Positions 33,926-44,747 of a DNA stretch of 64,000 bases are shown piece by piece (position 1 is the stretch's first letter; every line of letters begins with the position of its first letter). Below the pieces are notes generated by a model. It worked only from the letters and a program-made list of their open reading frames with translations, was not told the origin of the DNA and searched no databases. This DNA is from Doryteuthis pealeii (Eukaryota > Mollusca > Cephalopoda > Myopsida > Loliginidae): contig CM042179.1 of the NCBI GenBank assembly GCA_023376005.1, forward strand, positions 18,555,423 to 18,619,422. Direction: 5' to 3'. Position numbers and translations under genes: made by a program.

Positions 33926-35050
33926 TAAGATCATAGAGAATGTAGAAGACGGCACCGAAGCCGCGCTGATCAATTAAGATCAGTCTAAAGGCTTCGCTAG
34001 AATTTACCATCGGTTTCTAGCGGCTGTTTTGCCGACAGTCGGATTCGACCCAGCGTTCCGCAGATGGATCAGCATTTTGTACCAATCTCCTATGGCAGTG
34101 GTACAAATGAGTGGAAAACGTTCGAAGTCTTTCGTGAACAAATATTGGTGAGATTAGGATTCCTTAATGTCTTCTGTACAATATGTAATCGCTTTATGCC
34201 TCTGTTCCAAAGGTTTAGGTATTAAAAGGCAAATCCGCTTCTGATAGAAATCCCTGACCGCATGCGAACGAGAGTTTTCACGTACGTCACCGTGTTTATG
34301 TCCAACCTTTCAGACATAAGCACGGTAAAACAGGCGCGAGGTTATTGGGACAAAAGTGAATTGCGAAACGAACGAAGGCTTTTAGTTGGGGACGTTGACT
34401 GATGGCGCCCCTCCCCCGGGTCCATTATGCTAGAATGTTATGGTGATAAATAGCCTTGAGTATGATTCGATCCGGACGTCCAACTAGAAGGGAATTGGTT
34501 GGAAGTGCAGGCAAAGATAGAAGTGTTACTGAGGTCATGACTTCGAAAGGAAATGTCCTTAAAAAACAGAACGGAGGCGTGTGCCCTTTTACATCCCTCT
34601 GATCTTTTACGGGTGGACTGTTCTTCTCTTTTGGATGCGGTTAGAATGTTGGCCCTGCAAAGGCTCCTGTTTTTGTTTTTGTTGAACAATGATTCGCAGA
34701 TGGGTCTTTACCCTACATCCGTATAATGAAGGCTTAGGGATGTCGAAGGTTTGGACCGCCTTTTCCAAATTGAGGTTTCGTATGCCGAAACGCTGTTCCT
34801 CAGGGGAGTGTAGAAGGGCCATTAATAAGCTTCTTCTGTGCAGTAATCATTCACGGCCTTGAAAGGTACTATATTAGGATTTAGTGGATGATTCCGCTTC
34901 GGACCCGTTTGAGAAACAGGTCGACTTGTCATTGGAGAAAATTCGCTCCCAGTGTCAATCGCATTCGCCTGACCAATTGCCTGGGACGCATTAAACTTTG
35001 CTGACGTGGTTTTTAAAGCGAGCATGGCAGTGGTGTCGAGTGGTCCGCTT
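33926..35050 (+). mobile_element. Tx1/L1-like LINE ORF2 relic (RT and downstream)
   Basis: Plus-strand fragments in order. RT finger/palm: VEDGTEAALIN, then DQSKGFARIYHRFLAAVL (a decayed DQSKAFDRVDH motif, with the catalytic aspartate changed) and FRRWISILYQSPMAVVQMSG. After a degraded catalytic block comes TRVFTYVTVFMSN near 34270 (decayed AYADDITVF). Next comes a thumb block near 34470-34560 (ERNWLEVQAKIEV.. related to NWSKLQAKVES at 36850) and a C-terminal part to about 35000. This is the Tx1 group of L1-like elements by motif wording. No intact ORF. Confidence 0.75.
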
Positions 35051-35439
35051 TGGTGGTGTCGGTTCGCATCGATCCAAAACAGTGGAAATAACCGGAATTT
35101 TGGCTTAATGCGGCGTCACTGACCAATTGTTAATACCGTCATACACATGATGAGACAATCCAAATGGCATTGATGACATTTTCATCAATGAGAGTGTGCG
35201 TTTCGTGACCCGCATAATAGAGGTTCGGTTTAACGAGAAATAATCCGGTACGGCTCGAGATTGGCACCAGATCAGGGGTGGGCAGGTCACGGCGATCTTC
35301 AAATGAAAACTTAGAAGCGAACTCCCACAGATATCCAACATACTCACCCATCAGAGAATACGTGAAATTCAACATAAAATTTTTCAAGACACTTTTGTTG
35401 GGTGACTTTTTTTACACTCCTTTTGGGTACTCTGTCAAA
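35051..35439. other. Unassigned junction between two LINE relics
   Basis: No recognised homology. It may include the 3' end of the upstream LINE and the 5' UTR of the next one. Confidence 0.25.
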
Positions 35440-36340
35440 ATGACGCCACTCGAGAGTGATCACTCCAGCGATAACGAGTGGTTCCTATTCGCTAAAAACG
35501 GAGAAGACGTGACAGCCCGTCAGTCGGAGGGAGACGTGGACAGCGAAAGGCTGAAGCCAAGTTACCTTACTCTTCGGCACCCTGCCGCTCAGCGATCGAA
35601 GGGGAAGGATTTGGTGGCTAACCAAGACCGAAAGGCTGAGGCCAGACCCACCCGATGATAATGTAGTAATAGTGGCCACCTCAGCCGGAACTGAGGTCAG
35701 TTGGATTCCAAAGGTGGACAGTAGTGGCTAGCCAGGACCAAAAGGCTGAAGTCAAGCCTGTGCTCAAAGGTGATGTCTAGGGGCTAGCCATGATCAGATG
35801 AGACCAGTTGCACTCCAACGGCGATGGGACATGGTCAATGGAACTCCTGCACAATACTTGAGACATCCTGCTTCCGACACCAGAGAATGCAGCGAGGTTG
35901 TCCAAAAAGAACCTTCGCCACAAGATCCTAAAATGCGGAAAGAGTACATGGGATGCTGAAAAATTAAAGTGATAATATTCAACGTCCCCGTGGATCTAAC
36001 TACACAACACATTACAGCTTTCTTAAGCTCCTACGGGGACGTGAAATATACGGGTTCCTCGTACGGAAGAGGAAAACACAAAACCCGAACTACTACTTCA
36101 TAGCAAGGGAGGGATTTACAGTCACCCCAGGCATTCTGGAATTCCGAGGGTTTGCAATTAACAATTGCGGTGAAGAGACGTCGAACTCATTGCTGGGTTT
36201 GCCGTCTGCAGGGACACATAGCCAGGAGTTGCAATGAAAAGACCCAGCCGCCAACACCCTAGAAACCCAGGAAGGAAACAATAGCAGTAATAACAGCAAC
36301 AGCAACAAAAACAGCAACACCCTAGTGGTCTGAAATGGTG
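35440..36340 (+). mobile_element. Tx1/L1-like LINE ORF1 relic with CCHC zinc knuckle
   Basis: From an ATG at 35440 the plus strand encodes a polar segment rich in charged residues (ESDHSSDNEWFLFAKNGEDV). After frameshifts comes an RRM-like block near 35970-36060 (VIIFNVPVDLTTQHITAFLS, then YGDV). At 36191-36232 there is a zinc knuckle, CWVCRLQGHIARSC, matching CX2CX4HX4C. A nucleic-acid-binding ORF1 with RRM-like and CCHC motifs is usual for Tx1-like LINEs. The position upstream of an ORF2 fragment (36782) and in the same orientation fits one internally deleted element. Confidence 0.7.
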
Positions 36341-36781
36341 AAAAGTGCCCGAAAATCAGCCATTTCTAATTCTCATGATTAAGATTTCAACAGTGTCAAG
36401 AAAAATTTAAAAAAAGATTGGAACCAGAGGAATCTCAAATGGACCCCAAATGAAAACCGACTCAGGTTCAATCGGGATTAAAAATAGATTGGAGGATAGG
36501 GGCGATAAAAGAAAGCTTGTCGTAAGCAAAAGAAAAAGAAAAGAAAAAATTTCAGCTCGTCCCCTCATAAAGAAATGATGCTTACAAAAGACACTGTAGG
36601 CCCCATCACACGCATACACCCAAAATTCCAGCACAGCACCCAACCTTGAACATATCTTCTCTAGCTCTAAACCTACCAAAACTGCCCGTCATCATCGCTC
36701 AGTGGAACGAAAAACCGTCGAGGGAACATAAACCACCAAGCTGCAAATAATAATTCTCACCACAGGACAAAGAATGGAAGG
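36341..36781. other. Low-information LINE spacer
   Basis: A-rich plus strand with no clear family motif. Where an intact element would have endonuclease and RT, this copy has about 440 bases only, implying a large internal deletion. Confidence 0.35.
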
Positions 36782-36989
36782 ATGGATGGGCCGATAAAAA
36801 CCCTTGGGGTTTACATTGGCCAAATTCTTTTGTTAGATAAGAATTGGTCGAAACTACAAGCAAAAGTAGAATCGTCAGTTTGTATGCTGTTTCGAAGGCG
36901 GTTATCCTTGAAGGAAAGGCCAGAAACGTGTATCACATATTTCCTCCTGATCATTTATCACTTGTTTCTATTTCCTCTGCCTACCGTTG
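36782..36989 (+). mobile_element. Tx1/L1-like LINE ORF2, post-RT fragment
   Basis: Open frame reading DGPIKTLGVYIGQILLLDKN, then WSKLQAKVESSVCMLFRRRL, then SLKERPETCITYFLLIIYHL. This is the conserved thumb region downstream of the RT catalytic site in Tx1-like LINEs. The palindromic repeat arm begins inside this fragment (about 36795), since the mirror copy ends at the N gap here. Confidence 0.78.
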
Positions 36990-37720
36990 ACGTTTGAACG
37001 GATTCTTTTTTCGCTTTGTGAAAGACGTTTTAGACAATGGTTCGCAAACAGTATCCTTGCAATGGTGTATAGGAATTTTAGACTTAGCAAATCACCAGCT
37101 TGCTGAAAGACTCGAATTCTTGGGTCGAACTTTGACAGATTTACTCGCCTGCCATAGTGCAAGCGAGATATTTCAGATAAAAATTGTCCGTGTCATTGAG
37201 GATATTGAGAGAGCCAGAACTGTTCTGGACAATATAATCATATGTTCGTCAGATTTCGAAGAACACCACCAGAGACCCAGACCAGAGACCCAGACTAGTA
37301 TTTGATCGTATCAGGGAACATAATCTTAAACTCAATCAAGGCAAATGTGTTATTCTCGTTAACTGATCAACAAGGGACATAAAATTACATATCAGAAGAT
37401 CTTAAACCTGATCCTTGTATGACAGAAACAATTGTAAAAATGCCCAAATCTAATAATAAAGAAAAATTACAGCGTTTTCTCGGGAGGGGCAACTGCTTAT
37501 ATAGATTAATTCCCAACTGTTCCCAAGTCACTGCTCCACTCCGCACATTTCTCTAAAATGACGTGGAATAGTCATTTGATCAACCACAGCAAAAATTCAT
37601 TGATAAACTGAAGGAAAAACCCGCAAACCAATCATTATAATAATTTCATAATCCTTCGCTTGAAACAAAAATCTCCTCGGCTCAAGTAAACTTAGAAGTA
37701 TGACATAACCGTTCGGTGCT
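36990..37720 (+). mobile_element. Gypsy pol relic, RT to RNase H start
   Basis: An open frame to 37305 ends in SEIFQIKIVRVIEDIERART and VLDNIIICSSDFEEHHQR (VLDN for YxDD). After frameshifts come REHNLKLNQGKCVI, KGHKIT, KMPKSNNKEKLQRFLG and LIPNCSQVTAPLRTFL, the standard RT-connection order of Gypsy. The N-terminal part of the frame (DVLDNGSQTVSLQWC) resembles a retroviral-type protease DTGS motif, with N for T at the second position. That would imply protease joined to RT by internal deletion; this point is tentative. Confidence 0.82.
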
Positions 37721-37999
37721 GGTATACCCTTCAAGCTACATTGTGACTTCGGACTCCACGTTTATAGTGCAGATTTATGTCGATTTGCACACAGTCTCGA
37801 AACAGTATCACTAAAAAGAAAAGAGAAACAATAACGACAAGGCGAAATTCTAAGACAAAACAATAGGTGACGATGTCTCTCCAATGGTGACCCAATCCTT
37901 CAACTCTCAGCATCCAGGTCCCAAATGTTTCAAACTAACACATAAACTGAACTGCTGTCTTGACCACAACTATCAATCACTGTTTTCGTTCTGATCATC

Positions 38000-38593
38000 G
38001 TTCTTGTGTTCTCCATTCTATTCGTTTTGTACTTTTATGTCGTTTATGTATGGGGTAACTACACTTACCCTTTAACAGTTGTTTTTTGTCTCTAAATCTA
38101 ACTATTTGTATTTTTCTTCTAAGCACAGTGGGTACTTTTGAAGTATGTGGGGGTCTTCGATCTTCTGATTATTTTCCATGTAATGTATGAGATGAAATTG
38201 CTTCAATTTCCATATTTGTATTGGTTGTTTCTTTTTGTGGAAATTGAGAATGAATTTTTATGATTATAATCCCCCTGTTTTCAGCTACCTGCGGATATTC
38301 CTATGTATGTTCGTTTATCTGCTATGTTTTCTTTGGGGAAGATAGTAGCCTGGTAAACTATATTTTCTGTGGTACAGATTCCATCTACCAGCCATTCATT
38401 CTTAGTTCTGCAGTAGCATCTTTGTTCCTTGCTTTGTTTGTTTGTGGCTTGTGTTGTGGGATTGTTGAAGAAGTTTATTGTTATGTGTGTTGATGATGTT
38501 ATCCTTGTTGCTCGTGCACGAATAACCAATTCTTTGTGCTTTTCTGTTGAATATTTTGTATTGAGGGTTGTCAGAACTAAAATGTCTATCCAC
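38000..38593 (-). mobile_element. Penelope-like element fragment with GIY-YIG endonuclease domain
   Basis: Minus strand reads RHFSSDNPQYKIFNRKAQRI, GYSCTSNKDNIINTHNNKLL, CYCRTKNEWLVDGICTTENI, VYQATIFPKENIADKRTYIG. The Cys-rich block followed by (I)VY...TYIG is the start of the GIY-YIG nuclease found at the C-terminus of Penelope-like elements. Further 3' (about 38230-38000) blocks like PHILQKYPLCLEK and a KRHKS-type basic segment match its C-terminal part after a deletion. No RT core was securely identified. The host role would be target cleavage for retrotransposition; this copy is broken. Confidence 0.75.
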
Positions 38594-38948
38594 TAGCCTA
38601 AGGAGGTCCTAACTATGTTTGTTGGTTAGTTTACAGAAAGGGGGTTGAACCAGATGCCTTTTAATCTTCTGTTTGTTTGGTCCTTATCGCTGTCATTCTT
38701 TGATTTTTCTTGATATACTAATTTGTGTGTGAAGCCACTCCTGTGTGGGGATTCAGTGTAGATTTTTTCTTTCATATTTGTTTATTTGTGGACAACCTAT
38801 TTAATCTGGTATTTACTACATTTGATATCTATATCGTGATAGACCTAGATTGGCTTGAATTAATGTTGATGTAAGTGGGAGTGTGGTTGTCTTTTTTTAA
38901 ACATTTGCTTATGTTGTTATTGAGATTGAATGTAATATATATATATAT

Positions 38949-39197
38949 GTCGTCGTCGTCGGGGTGGCCTAAAGACGGTATCAGCCAATCAGCGAGGGAG
39001 TCTATCCTCTTTTTTACTAGCGCTAGACGAAGGAGATTGTTTTTGCGTCTGAGGTGGAGTGCCACATCTACCATCACCTTACTTTACCACACAGATCCCT
39101 ATGCTACTCATACACTGAGTTGGTGAGGGCCGGTATCAAACTAGGAACCTTGTGGTTTCTAGCCGAACGCTCTACCGATTAAGCTAACCCGGTCCCT
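38949..39197 (-). mobile_element. tRNA-derived SINE (minus orientation)
   Basis: On the minus strand it starts GGGACCGGGTTAGCTTAATC, a tRNA-like head with an A-box-like TAGCTTAATCGG and a B-box-like GGTTCCTAGTTTGATACC about 45 bases on. A body shared with the SINE at 39987 follows (CAGTGTATGAGTAGCA, TAGCGCTAG, GATAGACTCCCTCGCTG, TAGGCCACCCC), and it ends in (GAC)n then an AT-rich run. RNA polymerase III would transcribe an active copy. It recurs at 58193-58438 (plus) and degraded at about 62722-63017. Confidence 0.85.
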
Positions 39198-39986
39198 GCG
39201 ATGTCTGTTTTGAATCCCAGGAACTTGAAATCCCTAATTATTATTTTTTGTATGTTAGATGCCATTTTGCTTTTGCTCTCCCCCCCCTCATCTTTATGTA
39301 GACACCTATGTGTGTGAGTTGGACTATTCTGCAGACTATGTCCAATATGTAATGCCTATGCAGAGTCGAATGCACCCATGGGAACGTCAAAGTCGTTGTC
39401 GTTGCTCTTTGTCCATAGTTGTTTATCAGTATGGATGTTCTGCAGGCCAATATTATGTTGGTTTGTTATTCTGTGATGTTGAAATGGGTTTTTTTTTGTT
39501 TGTTTTGTTTTACGGCATATCAACCTCAGTGGGTCATTTAATGCCAATAAAGTTTTGAAATAAATCAATTCTTAATGGATAATACAATTTTTTTATAAAT
39601 ACATTTTTCTATTTAACCCATAGATGGGACCCTAACAGGTACTACCACTCCGGGTCAGAGTGGACCAGGGAGCAATGGTGATGAAGGGGTGCTCCACATT
39701 CCCCAAACCTCCAAAACTGGAACTTCACCATCAGATAGAGTTTAACGTCATTCCCAGGACATGTAGACCCGCAGCCACCGCCTTCTAGCACCCATATGAT
39801 AAAAAGGGGTTGGGTGCTTGCCATAAAGGCAATAGGGTTGGGAAATGAAATGGGTTTTAGTGGAGTTTATGCTTCTAATTCAAAGTTCTTTAGTTAAAGA
39901 GGAGTAAAAGTTAATGATGTCAAATTGGATGAAGGTGACTTTCTGTTTATGTTGCAGAACCAATCTATAACATCGGTTTAGTTTAG
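39198..39986. other. Unassigned part of the repeat arm
   Basis: Minus-strand frames at 39356-39568 contain DVPMGAFDSA, which may be a trace of the upstream part of the Penelope-like element, but I cannot confirm it. The rest (39600-39985) is unassigned. Confidence 0.25.
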
Positions 39987-40212
39987 GGGATGGTTTAGCT
40001 CAGTCGATAGAGTACTCACCTTGGAAATCCCCGCCAACTCAGCGTATGAGTAGCACAGATTGTATAATATGATTTGTATAGTAAAGTGGGGAGCTGACGG
40101 TAGGTGTGGCGCTCCACCTCAGCAAAATTACTCCCTATGGTCTAGCGCTAGCGAAAAGGGGATAGACTCCCTCGCTGTCTGGCTTATACCGACAATAGGC
40201 CACCCCACCAAC
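39987..40212 (+). mobile_element. tRNA-derived SINE (plus orientation)
   Basis: Begins GGGGATGGTTTAGCTCAGTC with an A-box-like TTTAGCTCAGTCGATAG. The B-box region is shortened (TTGGAAATCCCC). The body is the same as the SINE at 38949-39197: GTATGAGTAGCA, GGCGCTCCACCTCAGC, TCTAGCGCTAGCG, GATAGACTCCCTCGCTG, TAGGCCACCCC, and it ends in a T-rich run. Head-to-head with the other SINE in each arm. Recurs at 57221-57446 (minus) and, partially, at 63895-64000. Confidence 0.85.
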
Positions 40213-43010
40213 TTTACTTTTTTTTTACTTAGTTTTTCCATAGATTGATGTTAGTTGATTTTATTGTATCTAGGACTATACCTAATTATGTTTCGGTGAG
40301 ATTATCATTTATAACATTTAGTTTGTTGTCTTTGAATATTATGTATACATTTTTGGGGTCTATTTTTTCAGTTCTATCTTCGATGAATAGATTTGTTGCG
40401 AAGATTGTGGTTTTATTTGGGATGTGGTGTTGTTTTGTTCTAATTTGTATGTGTTGTTGGTGTTTTGAGCTAACTCTGAACATTGTTCCTTAGTTTATTG
40501 AATCTAATCTATTCAACAGATCGATTTGAATAAATCTAGGTGTTTATTGCCAAGTGTTGTTTTTAGTGATTTTAAGTTGCAAGACTATCGTTCGGTGTTG
40601 AGGCGGACTGCAGTGTTTAAGAAAAAGGTTTTCCATCGCATTCTCTTGATGAATTCTATCATTTTGTCAATCAGGTATAAAGTAAAGGATTTTAATGGTG
40701 TGATGGGTGTTTTAGGGTGTATTCATGTCTGAATCTATTCATATGATGAGTAGTTTTTGTAGATATTTTCCAAGTTGAAGTGTTTCTCGAGAGAACTAGA
40801 ACTTATGTATGATAAGGAGAAGGTGTTTATTTTGTACAAGGAAACGATATTAAACCTACCTCCTATTCCTCTACACTGAAACTTGACAAAATTGTTGAGA
40901 GAAAAAAAGGTGAAAAGTATGTTATTGCTGAATAATGGTATGGGTATAATCAATAGTCACAGTAAGCTATGAGCATACAAACGTACGGAGTGGGAACAGA
41001 AATTATTGAGTATGTTCCCGAAAAAAAGAGCTTTTTGCAAAATTACATTTTTGTAAGATTGAGAACAAGGATTTCCGTGCAACTAATGAATACATATGAA
41101 AGGGAGATCCTACAGTAATGAGCTTTTATTACGTAAGAATGGGAGACTAAAGTTGAAGGTGGTAGAGAGGTGGATTGAAGATTGTTATGCTTTAGGTAAA
41201 AAAAATAATGGTAGTTTACGCAACAAAAAGTAAAGCCATGTCATAGATGTATTTGGGGAGTGGGGACAAATGACAGCGGCCTCGACAGTTGTTGAATTGA
41301 AACCAGCCTACCCACAGTTTCATGGGGCTTAGAAACTGGAAATACCAGCTAGTGAACCATAAGTGTAGATAAACATTTTAACTAGGTTGTGATTTGGACT
41401 AAATTCTGCGCCACAAATCATGACGACAATGACGAAACAGGTATAAGGTGAAAAGGGTCACCAACTCCTACATGGATGATATCTTAGTAAACAAAACAAA
41501 AGTGATAACATAACATTTTTGGGTTGACTGCAGAACCACTGAACCATTGGAAGGAACGGCAGCACTGGAATTCAGGTTGGTGAATGGTGAAGTGGGCGAG
41601 GAAATATGAGATTCTGAAATTCAATCTGAGTTGTGGGAGGCTACAATCTTATCTCTGGATGTTTTCAAACTCCATATATAGCGACGTCCAATCGATTTCG
41701 CGCGATAAATGTACACATTACGGGAAAAGTTACGAAACATTTCTAAAAGTTATTTTATCATAAAAACGCTTTTTATCATTCGAAAGAAATAAGATTAAAG
41801 AAAACTCCAATATTTTTGATTTTTTTTTCCATATCATAGAATTACTGAAATTATGTTTTGAAATAATGTTTATATTGAATTTTGACTGCTCAAAAAGAAG
41901 TGGGCGTAATAATTATCATTAAAAAATAGTAAATGAAATATTCGCCAAAAATACTATTTAAACAAATAAGGTAATTGTGCAATTTTAATGAAATTTTCAC
42001 TAATTATTCATTTATAAATGAATTAATTTTTTAAATAGATTTTATGTGAGAAATATTATCAGAATTGTTTTTTTTCGCCAAATTAAAAAAAAATTGTGTC
42101 TTTTTTAACAAATAATTCACATTCTTGTAATTGATAACAATTTAAATCAGTTGAGTCATTTTTTAATTTGTATATAGATTAAAGACCTAAAGTTGAAAAT
42201 TAAAATTGAAAAAGCATACATAAGAAAAATTGATTTAAACAGTTGAGCTATTCATTTTATCAAAAATATATTCTTAAATTTATAAACATGAAAAAAAAAA
42301 TGTTAAAATTTTGACGGAGTTTTATTAAGATTTCAACATTTCTTGAAAAAGATTTGAATGATATAAACCCGTAAATTGAAATATATCATTTTCTCATTAA
42401 AAATATTAGTTTTCACAATTCAAAAATGTTATTTTAGAAATAAAATTGAACACTATTCTTAAAAATATAATTTTGAATATTTTTTAATAAACCAAAAATG
42501 TATAAAGATTCTGTTACTTCATATATATGGAGTTCCACAAGAGAAATGCTTTTTGTATGACTTATCTTCCTTAAAATTTTAGAACTGATAAAACGGCCCT
42601 TTTCAGGCCCAACGAATTTTGTCGAAAAGTAATATAGCGACAGAGGTTGGTTTAGAAATAGATTATAAGTTGGAGAATGAGTAAAAAAATAGATGTTTGC
42701 AATCATATTGATATAGCCAAAGATACCATATTGAAGGGTGTCAATTTGAATTTAAGGTGGAGATTGTGGGATATCAAAATCTGAACAGGGTAAAAAAGAT
42801 GGCTGTAATCAATGATTACCGCTGATAAGAGATTTTGAACCAAAAGAGTCGCAACGGTTATTATTACTTGACGTCTGGGAGTCCTAGAAAGCCGATACCT
42901 TTAGTAAATAATAAGGCAAACATTCTCGTTCGGGTTGATAGTGCTAGAGAATTCAGAGAAATGTCCATTGTGTGTTGTTTGGGAGACTAGGATCTAAAGG
43001 GATTAATTAA
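40213..43010. other. AT-rich unassigned part of the repeat arm
   Basis: No recognised gene family. Short frames such as 40526-40732 (plus) and 40286-40483 (minus) show no known motif. A lysine-rich plus-strand stretch at about 41130-41240 (RKNGRLKLKVVERWIEDCYA) looks protein-like but is short and unplaced. 41700-42550 is extremely AT-rich. Confidence 0.25.
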
Positions 43011-43171
43011 GATTAAGAAAGGACGTTTTTCATTTACACCGTCAATATCCGGTTGTTTTAACAGACGATTTTTAGATTATAAAAAGAATGATAAAACTAA
43101 CCCCTAACTGTAACCCCTAACCAACAACCGGATATTGACGGTGTAAATGAAAAACATGTCCTTTCTTAATC
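43011..43171. mobile_element. Palindromic MITE-like element with degenerate telomere-like core
   Basis: 161 bases with terminal inverted repeats of about 50 bases: GATTAAGAAAGGACG, CATTTACACCGTCAATATCC on the left and the reverse complement at the right end. The centre carries CTAACCCCTAAC repeats. Non-autonomous, no ORF. Mirror copy at 54277-54437, where the core reads GGTTAGGGTTACAGTTAGGG. Confidence 0.85.
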
Positions 43172-43970
43172 GAGATCAAAAAGGGGTGCCTAAAGGTAAT
43201 ATGTTCCGAATTTGTTTAGAACGTGTATCGAAACTTTCCAATTTTCATGACGAACAGAACCGTAACATTTCGCGTCATCAAAATAAAGGATGGTTTACAG
43301 TTAAACTGTAAAACTTTAGTCTACTGTTCCGGGACATAGAAATAGGTAAGAGTTGTTTATTCACCTTTTTTTTCCACAGACTCATTCAAGTATATACTTG
43401 AAATGTAGATAATAAAAAGTAAACAAAAAAGATACTGCTGTTTATATTTTTTGCCGATTTGAAAGTATTAACAAAAAACAACCCCACAAAAAACAAAAAC
43501 AAAAAACAAACAAAAACAACAACAAACAAACAAACAAACAAAAAACAAAACAAAACAAACAAAACAAAAGAGACATTTAGTAAAAAAATATTTTTACAGA
43601 ATATTTAGCATTGCAGTCTTACATATTCTTAACAATTTGGAACAAATACAAGAACAACTATAAGACTTTTTCATCCTATAATACTTTGATTTTATCAAAA
43701 AAGAATAGAAAAATTAAAAAGATTGACAGTTACATATTGACTTGTCTCATTGGTTAATTGTATCATTCTTAAGAATCTATCCTAATACATTTATATCGTA
43801 TCAAGAATGTAATCTATTTCTTTTATGATAAAATAAAAAACTAAAAACTAAAAACGAATGCATTTGCAACATTTATTGCATAAACCAGCACGAGAATTGA
43901 CGTAAATATCGGACGCTTTATATTATCAATGTGTTGACGTCATTAAATACGTAATTACTAATTTGATTCC
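43172..43970. other. AT-rich sequence with (AAAC)n tract
   Basis: Contains an AAAC/AAC-rich low-complexity tract at about 43470-43570. The rest is AT-rich and unassigned; it would be intron or upstream DNA if the following ORF is an exon. Confidence 0.5.
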
Positions 43971-44048
43971 TTGAAGAAAAGAAGTATTTTTAAAGTTGTG
44001 ACGTTTCTCTTCGTGTTGCAGGAAGTATATACAATAGTCACGAAAAAA

Positions 44049-44747
44049 ATGGATTCCCATCAAGACAACAATATTGACGTTATCTCTGAATATAAAGATT
44101 CTCCTCAGAACGAGGAAACATCTAAGTTTTCTCGTAAGGAAGAAAAGACAAACATGGTAACAAATTCTGGGCATGATGATGCTGAACTGGCTGATGTCTT
44201 GCAATATGACAAAATAAGCTGCTTCAATGAAACTGAGTTTATTCCAGAGACCTTATTTGAAAAAGAAGACGAAGAACAAATATCGAAAGCTTCAAATTAT
44301 AAAGAGGATACGACTCATTTAACAGAAGCCATTAAAAATTCACAAGAAGAGACTTATAATGCCAGCAATGATGTTTCACAGATCGAAGGACAGGTTTGCA
44401 TCTCTCAACAATTTCCTTGTACTATTTCTGCAGACAGGTTTCTATGCATGGATATAAAATCTTGTTGCATGACGAAGAGATCTTCTACAACTGATATTAA
44501 TGCAGTAAAACTTTTGGAACAAAATACAATTGACCTCAAGAAAAATAATATCGACTTAAGAAACTCCTTAAAGGAATTAAGTAGAAAATACAATTTTCTA
44601 TGTGAGACTGTGCGCCAGGTAAAATCAGAGTTACAGGAGATTTCGTTAAACGAAGCAACAAATGAACCATTATCGGACCAATTTCGTAATATTAAAATCG
44701 CTTGCGAACATATTATGAAAATTTTAAACAATGTTAATGCTTTATAG
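44049..44747 (+). CDS. Candidate host or element ORF, 232 codons, coiled-coil protein of unknown family
   Basis: The longest clean non-repeat ORF in the window. The frame is open from 43971, but TTTCTCTTCGTGTTGCAG at 44004-44021 is a strong splice-acceptor-like site. I therefore place the start at the ATG at 44049 (MDSHQDNNIDVISEYKD). The product is hydrophilic, acidic and lysine/serine-rich in its first ~130 residues. It has a Cys-containing middle (CISQQFPCTISADRFLCMDI, then KSCCM) and a C-terminal third predicted to be coiled coil (LLEQNTIDLKKNNIDLRNSL, KYNFLCETVRQVKSELQ). No catalytic motif, signal peptide or membrane segment is seen and I recognise no family. An AATAAA lies at 44999-45004, about 250 bases after the stop. 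The inverted arm has a frameshifted copy. Confidence 0.5.
   Translation: MDSHQDNNIDVISEYKDSPQNEETSKFSRKEEKTNMVTNSGHDDAELADVLQYDKISCFNETEFIPETLFEKEDEEQISKASNYKEDTTHLTEAIKNSQEETYNASNDVSQIEGQVCISQQFPCTISADRFLCMDIKSCCMTKRSSTTDINAVKLLEQNTIDLKKNNIDLRNSLKELSRKYNFLCETVRQVKSELQEISLNEATNEPLSDQFRNIKIACEHIMKILNNVNAL

Noticed and set aside
38260..38493. Hydrophobic plus-strand ORF (YSYVCSFICYVFFGEDSS..)
   Set aside because: Antisense shadow of the Penelope-like GIY-YIG coding strand.
38949..39197. A functional tRNA gene on the minus strand
   Set aside because: The tRNA-like head is imperfect, lacks a closed cloverleaf and is followed by a SINE body repeated elsewhere.
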